Origin: Arenicola marina
Taxonomy: Eukaryota; Annelida; Polychaeta; Arenicolidae
Length of the DNA: 64,000 nt
Assembly: GCA_964019135.1 (NCBI GenBank)
Contig: OZ025252.1
Span: 47,714,959 to 47,778,958, forward strand
Reading direction: 5' to 3'
The notes under the pieces were generated by a model, which searched no databases, was not told the origin of the DNA, and worked only from the letters and a program-made list of their open reading frames with translations. The position numbers and the translations under genes are program-made. Shown one piece after another: positions 63,101 to 64,000 of this stretch (position 1 is its first letter; each line of letters opens with the position of its first letter).

Positions 63101-64000
63101 TTCCTTCCTCCAACCCCTTCCCCTGTTTACTCACCGCGCCCTCGGGCTGTTCCTTCCTCCAACCCCTTCCCCTGTTTACTCACCGCGCCCTCGGGCTATT
63201 CCTTCCTCCAACCCCCTCCCCGGTTTACTCACCGCGCCCTCGGGCTGTTCCTTCCTCCAACCCCCTCCCCGGTTTACTCACCGCGCCCTCGGGCTGTTCC
63301 TTCCTCCGCCCCGCTCCCCTGTTTACTCACCGCGCCCTCGGGCTGTTCCTTCCTCCAACCCCTTCCCCTGTTTACTCACCGCGCCCTCGGGCTATTCCTT
63401 CCTCCAACCCCCTCCCCTGTTTACTCACCGCGCCCTCGGGCTGTTCCTTCCTCCCCCCCCCCCCACCCCCTGTTTACTCACCGCGTCCTCGGGCTGTTCC
63501 TTCCTCCAACCCCCTCCCCTGTTTACTCACCGCGTCCTCGGGCTGTTCCTTCCTCCAACCCCCTCCCCTGTTTACTCACCGCGCCCTCGGGCTGTTCCTT
63601 CCTCCCCCCCCCCCACCCCCTGTTTACTCACCGCGTCCTCGGGCTGTTCCTTCCTCCAACCCCCTCCCCGGTTTACTCACCGCGCCCTCGGGCTGTGGGG
63701 TGGCCGCCCGGAAGATGAATGTGGACATCCTCCGCCCTATGCCAGCCATCATACCACGTGACGCGTGCAGCTCCCGACATTGCAGGGCGTTCTGAAAGGT
63801 GCAAGAGGTATTTGTTCACGTCACATATCACAGACATATATGGGAGTCGAAGTGGCAGTCATAACACTCTATTTGTTGTCCATGTTTGTGGAATAGCCTT
63901 GCATGGGCAGCAGTCCACATTTAAAGGAAACCGCCAGCCTGGCCTCTAACGCTGCTTACCGATTCATATAATACCCAATTGTCTATCCTCCAAATTCCAG
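21049..64000 (-). CDS. NUP133: Nuclear pore complex protein Nup133 (gene span, 5' end beyond window)
   Basis: Nup133 is a scaffold subunit of the Y-shaped Nup107-160 complex of the nuclear pore. It sits at the tip of the Y stem and binds Nup107 through its C-terminus. Twenty-nine minus-strand exons (first one partial) join with unbroken phase into 975 residues ending at a TGA at 21049. Segments recognised against vertebrate Nup133, from memory: GIGRRMSTF (ALPS motif), [128 protein letters not shown]. Residues 1 to about 295 are the end of the beta-propeller; the remainder is the alpha-helical domain. Human Nup133 is 1156 residues; roughly its first 230 are missing here, off the right edge. 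Exons total about 2.9 kb in 43 kb; most introns are swollen by minisatellites. The span includes introns; exons are listed separately. Confidence 0.95.
21190..24118 (-). repeat. Intron 28 array: ~47-bp unit, about 62 copies, acceptor-like
   Basis: Gene-strand unit: CTCTCTCTCCCGCTAATTAC then CGTAAGCCGTGGTGTAACCG, CCCAGTG. It runs to the acceptor of the last exon, whose own tract reads CTCTCTCTCCCGCTGTTGCAG. Each unit therefore repeats the pyrimidine tract plus GCTAAT, a good branch-point match, but lacks the terminal CAG at that position. Confidence 0.95.
24166..24251 (-). CDS. NUP133: Nup133 exon 28 (C-terminal region)
   Basis: Encodes [20 protein letters not shown] then TLELAYTT, phase 2 to 1. 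Matches human [29 protein letters not shown]. Acceptor TTTGGCAG, donor GTAGGG. Confidence 0.95.
24375..25090. repeat. Intron 27 array: 24-bp unit, about 30 copies
   Basis: Plus-strand unit GGGTTGAAACAGGGGTGGAG plus GTAA. The gene strand is pyrimidine-rich (TTACCTCCACCCCTGTTTCA). GAGGTAAGG looks like a donor but lies on the antisense strand of Nup133. Confidence 0.93.
25230..25297 (-). CDS. NUP133: Nup133 exon 27 (C-terminal region)
   Basis: Encodes [20 protein letters not shown] then RD, phase 0 to 2. Matches human INDLKLEILCKALQRDN. Acceptor TGCTGCAG, donor GTCAGT. Confidence 0.94.
25505..25850 (-). repeat. Intron 26 array: 25-bp unit, about 13 copies
   Basis: Gene-strand unit CAGCAGTGTACGTCACTGCA with CACCC or AACCC. 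Starts 8-10 bp after the exon 26 donor. Each unit has GTACGT, a possible weak donor, and a TGACGT half-site on the plus strand. No exon sequence is included. Confidence 0.93.
25852..25932 (-). CDS. NUP133: Nup133 exon 26 (C-terminal Nup107-binding region)
   Basis: Encodes [20 protein letters not shown] then LLSYVDK, phase 0 to 0. Matches human [26 protein letters not shown], inside the C-terminal region known to bind Nup107. Donor GTAAGA. Confidence 0.98.
25975..26237 (-). mobile_element. tRNA-derived SINE, family A, in Nup133 intron 25
   Basis: Reverse complement of family A. The head (GTAGCTCAGTGGGTTAGAGC on the minus strand) and B-box-like GGTTCGAGCC are at the right end, and the CCAA-type tail at the left end is short. 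Several substitutions separate it from the array copy, so it is an independent insertion. Confidence 0.87.
26427..26468 (-). repeat. Intron 25: three donors at an 18-bp period
   Basis: On the gene strand AATAGAC-GTAAGT is followed by AAAC-GTAAGT and AATAGAC-GTAGGT, each 18 bp apart. The first is the real exon 25 donor (26463-26468); the others are at 26445-26450 and 26427-26432. This looks like an early stage of the donor-seeded arrays seen elsewhere. Confidence 0.85.
26469..26525 (-). CDS. NUP133: Nup133 exon 25 (helical domain)
   Basis: Encodes [19 protein letters not shown], phase 0 to 0. Matches human SAMPVLTAPQLIGLY. Acceptor GTTGTAG, donor GTAAGT. The exon end and donor recur twice at an 18-bp period in the intron. 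Confidence 0.92.
26779..26840 (-). CDS. NUP133: Nup133 exon 24 (helical domain)
   Basis: Encodes [20 protein letters not shown], phase 1 to 0. Matches human [20 protein letters not shown]. Acceptor CATTTCAG, donor GTCAGT. Confidence 0.95.
26841..27241 (-). other. Nup133 intron 23
   Basis: AT-rich intron without tandem array or recognisable element. Ends in a normal acceptor. Confidence 0.8.
27242..27317 (-). CDS. NUP133: Nup133 exon 23 (helical domain)
   Basis: Encodes [20 protein letters not shown] then HNNLE, phase 0 to 1. Matches human [24 protein letters not shown]. Acceptor TTTTACAG, donor GTAGGG. Confidence 0.97.
27558..27617 (-). CDS. NUP133: Nup133 exon 22 (helical domain)
   Basis: Encodes [20 protein letters not shown], phase 0 to 0. 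Matches human [20 protein letters not shown]. Acceptor TGTTGCAG. The donor GTTCGT has an unusual T at +3; moving it to the better GTCAGT four bases on would break the frame. Confidence 0.95.
27618..27810 (-). repeat. Intron 21 with a two-copy repeat
   Basis: TGACAACACAACCCCCAGGC and the following CACTGGTGTGG recur after about 60 bp (27640 and 27701), diverged by a few bases. The rest is AT-rich. Confidence 0.7.
27811..27864 (-). CDS. NUP133: Nup133 exon 21: candidate 18-residue cassette exon
   Basis: A 54-nt open segment, phase 0 to 0, encoding [18 protein letters not shown]. Acceptor TATTTTTAG, donor GTCGGT. Human Nup133, as I remember it, has no counterpart: skipping this exon gives [14 protein letters not shown], the same length as human INSQELEKAHATLL. 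The peptide itself resembles the end of the previous exon plus the join, so it may be a duplicated or alternative exon, or not an exon at all. Confidence 0.6.
28005..28129 (-). CDS. NUP133: Nup133 exon 20 (helical domain)
   Basis: Encodes [20 protein letters not shown] then [20 protein letters not shown] and Q, phase 1 to 0. Matches human [32 protein letters not shown]. The exon itself begins GTAAGCG right after its acceptor, so a donor-like sequence lies inside it. Donor GTCAGT. Confidence 0.97.
28270..28368 (-). mobile_element. Degraded tRNA-like sequence in intron 19
   Basis: On the minus strand TTTGTGGCTCAGCTGGTAGC is a good A-box match; the B-box position (GCTTCGTCCAACCCC) is weak. Possibly the head of an old SINE. 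Confidence 0.35.
28583..34410 (-). repeat. Intron 19 array: 35-47-bp units, about 130 copies, G-rich on the transcript
   Basis: Gene-strand unit: CTAAGGCACCTCCATCAACA, then a G6AG5-like run, then AGTCACGTCT. It matches the first ~20 nt of the intron after exon 19 (GTAAGGCACCTCCATCAACA) except that the donor GT is CT. A block of about 2.23 kb is duplicated: GACGG variant at 31071 and 33305; long C run at 30371 and 32601. Confidence 0.95.
34415..34454 (-). CDS. NUP133: Nup133 exon 19 (small, 40 nt)
   Basis: Encodes [13 protein letters not shown] plus one base, phase 0 to 1. Matches human NFSDFLFRWYLEKG. Acceptor TTTATTTCAG, donor GTAAGG. Flanked by a 1.5-kb array upstream and a 5.8-kb array downstream. 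The small size leaves it dependent on splice-site recognition between repeats. Confidence 0.95.
34490..35955. repeat. Intron 18 array: 56-bp unit, about 26 copies
   Basis: Plus-strand unit holds CATCAAGTTCATTACATATA then ACGACCAGCGGTATCTGTCA and CATGTATGTATC. It lies on the acceptor side, ending within about 35 bp of exon 19, and carries no obvious splice signal. One copy (about 34840) is partly duplicated. Confidence 0.95.
36120..36253 (-). CDS. NUP133: Nup133 exon 18 (helical domain)
   Basis: Encodes [20 protein letters not shown], then [24 protein letters not shown]. Phase 1 to 0. Very close to human [40 protein letters not shown]. Donor GTCAGT. Confidence 0.98.
36254..36610 (-). other. 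Nup133 intron 17
   Basis: Unique sequence apart from a short GAGGTCAGAGTGAGGCT-type repeat at 36270-36365. No gene or element seen. Confidence 0.75.
36611..36845 (-). CDS. NUP133: Nup133 exon 17 (helical domain, longest exon)
   Basis: Encodes 78 residues, phase 0 to 1. Starts [12 protein letters not shown] and continues through [16 protein letters not shown] to [19 protein letters not shown]. Matches human QHEIVLKVAYPQA, LIDCFLDGYVSQLKSV and [20 protein letters not shown]. A Gly/His-rich loop ([13 protein letters not shown]) is specific to this sequence. Acceptor GTGTATAG, donor GTAAGA. Confidence 0.94.
37010..37171 (-). CDS. NUP133: Nup133 exon 16 (helical domain)
   Basis: Encodes 54 residues, phase 0 to 0. 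[12 protein letters not shown], a Gly-rich insert, then [20 protein letters not shown] and IKQ. Matches human LQAASHYRQNR and [23 protein letters not shown]. The Gly/Pro-rich stretch ([13 protein letters not shown]) replaces a charged loop in human. Donor GTAACG. Confidence 0.95.
37440..40078 (-). repeat. Intron 15 array: 39-bp unit, about 67 copies
   Basis: Gene-strand unit TTCTACATGATGTCAGTGTG, TCAGGCTGTCATCGTGGTG, with some 24-bp short forms. It starts about 8 bp after the exon 15 donor. Each unit contains GTCAGTGTG, which resembles the GTCAGT donors used by six other exons here. Period 39 gives spurious open frames of 240-526 codons. Confidence 0.95.
40086..40205 (-). CDS. NUP133: Nup133 exon 15 (helical domain)
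   Basis: Encodes [20 protein letters not shown] and, further on, [13 protein letters not shown], phase 0 to 0. Matches human VSQVDTICECLLEHEEQVL and AEVVINVNNIL. Acceptor TTGCCAG, donor GTAAGT. Confidence 0.95.
40291..40566. repeat. Intron 14 tandem repeat: 69-bp unit, four copies
   Basis: CTCTACACTGACGCGGCCAT begins a 69-bp unit at 40291, 40360, 40429 and 40498, with only a few differences. It does not include exon or donor sequence. Confidence 0.9.
40718..40820 (-). CDS. NUP133: Nup133 exon 14 (helical domain)
   Basis: Encodes [20 protein letters not shown] then [14 protein letters not shown], phase 2 to 0. Matches human [33 protein letters not shown]. Acceptor CTGCCGCAG; the donor GTACTG is weak. 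About 10.9 kb of intron separates it from the exon upstream. Confidence 0.96.
40935..41040 (-). mobile_element. Probable tRNA-derived SINE in intron 13
   Basis: On the minus strand CTTGCTCAGATGGTAAGCCG (A-box-like) and CGTGCGTTCGCGCCC (B-box-like) are about 40 bp apart, as in a tRNA-related head. The body is not well defined. Confidence 0.45.
41170..51857 (-). repeat. Intron 13 array: 51-bp unit, about 209 copies, each with a GTGAGTAAC donor
   Basis: Gene-strand unit: ATACTGCGGGAGCTGCACGG, CCA, then GTGAGTAACG and about 18 bases of intron. The first 23 nt equal the end of exon 13. The 51-bp period is a multiple of three, so all frames that avoid TGA stay open for up to ~1850 codons. Variants (CACGGTCGGTGAGT, TGTTATC/TCCAGTTATC) define higher-order blocks with internal shifts of about 1171 bp (44998 to 46169) and 1428 bp (47622 to 49050). 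Confidence 0.97.
51858..51964 (-). CDS. NUP133: Nup133 exon 13; source of the 51-bp array
   Basis: Encodes [20 protein letters not shown] then RELHG, phase 0 to 2. Matches human [20 protein letters not shown]. Acceptor CTTTACAG, donor GTGAGTAAC. The exon's last 23 nt plus the donor make up nearly half of each repeat in the following 10.7 kb. Confidence 0.97.
52075..52337 (-). mobile_element. tRNA-derived SINE, family A, in Nup133 intron 12
   Basis: Family A on the minus strand. The head reads CCTCGATAGCTCAGTCTGTT and the body ends CATAAATGGTTAAAGCGTCC. The B-box region is degraded (GGTTCGCGCCC). It lies directly downstream of a second tRNA-like head. Confidence 0.85.
52338..52410 (-). mobile_element. 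Second tRNA-like head next to the SINE
   Basis: On the minus strand TCCCTGGTGTAGTGGTTAGT contains an A box, and GGGCTCGATGCCGGG a B-box-like element. It abuts the family A head, which gives a dimeric tRNA-SINE arrangement or a nested insertion. Confidence 0.55.
52681..52790 (-). CDS. NUP133: Nup133 exon 12 (helical domain)
   Basis: Encodes [20 protein letters not shown] then [10 protein letters not shown], phase 1 to 0. Matches human [30 protein letters not shown]. Acceptor CCGCTAG, donor GTGAGT. Confidence 0.96.
52886..53426 (-). repeat. Intron 11 array: 10 copies of a 53-bp exon-end plus donor unit
   Basis: Exact 53-bp period (donors at 52891, 52944, 52997 and so on to 53421). Each unit is 43 nt of the exon 11 end, including the sequence that encodes [10 protein letters not shown], followed by GTCAGTCATA. 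The conserved protein motif makes clear that the exon is the source and the intron copies are derived. Confidence 0.97.
53427..53586 (-). CDS. NUP133: Nup133 exon 11 (helical domain; [11 protein letters not shown] motif)
   Basis: Encodes 53 residues, phase 0 to 1. Contains [11 protein letters not shown], then [18 protein letters not shown], then [10 protein letters not shown], matching human AQMVVDELF, SELDRAVTQISVDLMDDY and [10 protein letters not shown]. Acceptor TTGCTCCAG, donor GTCAGT. The 3' 43 nt, which encode the conserved [10 protein letters not shown], are repeated 10 times in the following intron. Confidence 0.96.
53880..54359 (-). repeat. Intron 10 array: 8 copies of exon 10 end plus donor, in a 3-unit higher-order pattern
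   Basis: Each unit contains TCCTGCTGTCCACCCGCAAG and AAAGGG, the last 26 nt of exon 10, followed by a donor. The donors are GTAAGG (four), GTAGGG (three) and GTACGG (one). Units repeat as GTAGGG, GTAAGG, GTAAGG at a period of about 178 bp (seen at 53941, 54117, 54295). Poly-G runs of 8-14 on the gene strand separate units. Confidence 0.95.
54360..54513 (-). CDS. NUP133: Nup133 exon 10 (linker and start of helical domain)
   Basis: Encodes 51 residues, phase 2 to 0. [20 protein letters not shown] aligns with human [21 protein letters not shown] (around residue 517), where the alpha-helical domain begins. The preceding [20 protein letters not shown] aligns with the acidic, Ser/Thr-rich human linker. 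Donor GTAAGG. The last 26 nt with the donor are the unit of the next intron's array. Confidence 0.95.
54514..55009 (-). other. Nup133 intron 9
   Basis: Unique AT-rich intron sequence. The short plus-strand open frame at 54673-54900 has no recognisable similarity and no splice or promoter context. Confidence 0.75.
55010..55103 (-). CDS. NUP133: Nup133 exon 9 (end of beta-propeller)
   Basis: Encodes [20 protein letters not shown] then [10 protein letters not shown], phase 1 to 2. Matches human VPIIFSRNSGLVSITSRE. The donor is placed at GTAGGT, so the split codon ATG is completed by the next exon; reading on would give an immediate stop. Window residues 236-265. Confidence 0.9.
55104..55620 (-). 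other. Nup133 intron 8
   Basis: Unique AT-rich intron sequence without tandem repeats. Nothing further seen. Confidence 0.75.
55621..55689 (-). CDS. NUP133: Nup133 exon 8 (beta-propeller)
   Basis: Encodes [20 protein letters not shown] then GA plus a split Gly, phase 1 to 1. Matches human LPQEKIVFNAQGDSVLGAG. Acceptor CTTTCAG, donor GTAACA. Confidence 0.95.
56012..56221 (-). repeat. Intron 7 array: 30-bp unit repeating the exon 7 donor
   Basis: Gene-strand unit GTGAGTATAACAGTTATACT plus ten AT-rich bases. Seven copies of GTGAGTAT occur 30 bp apart; the one ending at 56221 is the real donor of exon 7, leaving six downstream. Exon sequence is not included: the bases before decoy donors are ATT or TCG-like rather than the exon's CCC. 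Confidence 0.93.
56222..56324 (-). CDS. NUP133: Nup133 exon 7 (beta-propeller)
   Basis: Encodes [20 protein letters not shown] and HTALCMS, phase 0 to 1, matching human [28 protein letters not shown]. Acceptor TTGACAG, donor GTGAGTATAAC. That donor sequence recurs every 30 bp through the next 210 bp of intron. Confidence 0.94.
56570..58135 (-). repeat. Intron 6 array: 21-bp unit, about 74 copies
   Basis: Gene-strand unit is GTGTCACTAGGGGAACCCGGC with G/C variants at one position and GGACC/GAACC variants. Because 21 is a multiple of three and the unit lacks stops in several frames, it creates open frames of 540-620 codons on both strands; they are not genes. The unit does not contain exon 6 sequence. 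The array starts within about 15 bp of the exon 6 donor. Confidence 0.95.
58145..58224 (-). CDS. NUP133: Nup133 exon 6 (beta-propeller)
   Basis: Two bases then [20 protein letters not shown] and HTTYHQ, phase 1 to 0. Acceptor GTGTTACAG. The donor GTGGGG is weak and runs straight into a poly-G tract. Corresponds to the human YYSLITIEDNG to EVTQYNPPF strands. Window residues 152-177. Confidence 0.85.
58238..58310 (-). repeat. Acceptor-side short repeat before exon 6
   Basis: Two copies, plus a partial third, of a poly-C tract followed by TGTTGCTGACTTGAC on the gene strand, immediately upstream of the exon 6 acceptor. GCTGAC fits a branch-point consensus (CTRAC) and the C run fits a polypyrimidine tract. 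Confidence 0.75.
58431..59340 (-). repeat. Intron 5 array: 18 copies of a 50-bp exon-end plus donor unit
   Basis: Exact 50-bp period from 58441 to 59341. Each unit holds 40 nt identical or nearly so to the end of exon 5, then GTATGTGTGC. A single C/A variant distinguishes two unit types (GGGTCCGCAG versus GTGTCCGCAG); the exon has the latter. The copy farthest from the exon is followed by GTATGTTTAAAC, probably the original intron start before duplication. Confidence 0.97.
59341..59470 (-). CDS. NUP133: Nup133 exon 5 (beta-propeller); source of the 50-bp array
   Basis: Encodes 43 residues plus one base (phase 0 to 1): [20 protein letters not shown] aligns with human [20 protein letters not shown]. 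Acceptor TTGAGCAG, donor GTACGT. The last 40 nt, encoding [12 protein letters not shown], recur 18 times downstream in the intron, each followed by a GTATGT donor. Confidence 0.93.
59471..59838 (-). other. Nup133 intron 4
   Basis: Unique intron sequence. No array or element recognised. Minus-strand reading after the exon 4 donor stays open for some 45 codons, which is not conserved and not counted as coding. Confidence 0.75.
59839..59898 (-). CDS. NUP133: Nup133 exon 4 (beta-propeller)
   Basis: Encodes [20 protein letters not shown], phase 0 to 0, acceptor TTTGTGCAG, donor GTAAGT. Aligns with human NRALKENITDAIW. Window residues 88-107. Confidence 0.92.
60167..60277 (-). CDS. NUP133: Nup133 exon 3 (beta-propeller)
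   Basis: Encodes 37 residues, phase 0 to 0, acceptor TTCACAG, donor [27 protein letters not shown] aligns with human [22 protein letters not shown], a propeller blade. Window residues 51-87. Confidence 0.93.
60420..63680 (-). repeat. Intron 2 array: ~54-bp unit carrying the exon 2 end and its 5' splice site
   Basis: Roughly 60 tandem copies. On the gene strand each unit holds ACAGCCCGAGGGCGCG followed by GTGAGTAAAC. The first block is the last 16 nt of exon 2 and the second is its donor. The rest of the unit is a variable G-rich spacer and GGAGGAAGGA. Copies with GAGGACGCG, GAGAGCGCG and AAGGCGCG variants recur at intervals. The array begins at the real donor at 63680 and ends about 140 bp before the next exon. 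Confidence 0.95.
63681..63791 (-). CDS. NUP133: Nup133 exon 2: ALPS membrane-curvature sensor loop
   Basis: Encodes 37 residues (window residues 14-50), phase 0 to 0, with acceptor TTTCAG and donor GTGAGT. The segment [15 protein letters not shown] aligns with the human ALPS motif (around residues 245-267, GMLSGIGRKVSSLFG). That motif is an amphipathic helix in a propeller loop that senses curved membrane at the pore. The end of this exon (about 16 nt) plus its donor is the core of the array filling the following intron. Confidence 0.92.
63960..64000 (-). CDS. NUP133: Nup133 exon 1 of window (partial, beta-propeller)
   Basis: The open frame reads [13 protein letters not shown] up to a GTAAGC donor and joins in phase 0 to the next exon. 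The tryptophan-rich strand fits a propeller blade just before the ALPS loop. The upstream end lies outside the window. This is the least certain exon because it is short and cut by the window edge. Confidence 0.7.

Noticed and set aside
60365-63761. Long plus-strand Pro-rich open frames over the intron 2 array
   Set aside because: Antisense to Nup133, low complexity, open in several frames at once. Explained by the exon 2 junction repeat.

Overview
The window is eukaryotic and almost certainly from an invertebrate animal. It shows spliced exons with GT..AG boundaries, tRNA-derived SINEs and very large minisatellites. The order of exon-encoded segments matches metazoan nuclear pore protein Nup133. 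I cannot name the species. The SINE heads and the overall architecture would suit a marine lophotrochozoan (for example a mollusc), but that is only a guess.

The one gene I can establish is NUP133 on the minus strand, running from beyond the right edge (64000) to a stop codon at 21049-21051, with polyadenylation signals near 20520. I reconstruct 29 exons (the first one partial) from open frame, splice sites, perfect phase continuity and similarity to vertebrate Nup133 as I remember it. They encode 975 residues: the second half of the N-terminal beta-propeller, including the ALPS membrane-curvature motif, then the whole alpha-helical domain through to the Nup107-binding C-terminus. Exons lie at 63960-64000, 63681-63791, 60167-60277, 59839-59898, 59341-59470, 58145-58224, 56222-56324, 55621-55689, 55010-55103, 54360-54513, 53427-53586, 52681-52790, 51858-51964, 40718-40820, 40086-40205, 37010-37171, 36611-36845, 36120-36253, 34415-34454, 28005-28129, 27811-27864, 27558-27617, 27242-27317, 26779-26840, 26469-26525, 25852-25932, 25230-25297, 24166-24251 and 21049-21185.

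Almost everything else is tandem repeat, mostly inside Nup133 introns. The most striking observation is that many intronic arrays are built from the exon/intron junction itself. The unit is the last ~16-43 nt of the upstream exon plus the first ~8-30 nt of the intron, so each copy carries an intact 5' splice site. Intron 5 has 18 copies of a 50-bp unit, intron 11 has 10 of 53 bp, intron 10 has 8, intron 13 about 209 of 51 bp, intron 2 about 60, intron 7 has 6 extra donors, and intron 25 has a three-copy, 18-bp incipient version. Intron 19 carries about 130 junction-like copies in which the donor GT reads CT. Other arrays sit at the acceptor side (introns 28 and 5).

Left of the gene the window holds a 23-bp array (19.4-20.5 kb), AT-rich intergenic DNA with a SINE, a 34-bp array carrying a CRE-like TTACGTCA motif in each unit (16.3-18.2 kb), a possible plus-strand exon (16123-16194) of an unidentified neighbour, and a 15.8-kb array of 19-20-bp units with nested, nearly perfect multi-kilobase duplications. 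Very long open frames across these arrays (up to ~1850 codons) are artefacts of stop-free units whose length is a multiple of three, or of multi-frame openness, and are not genes.
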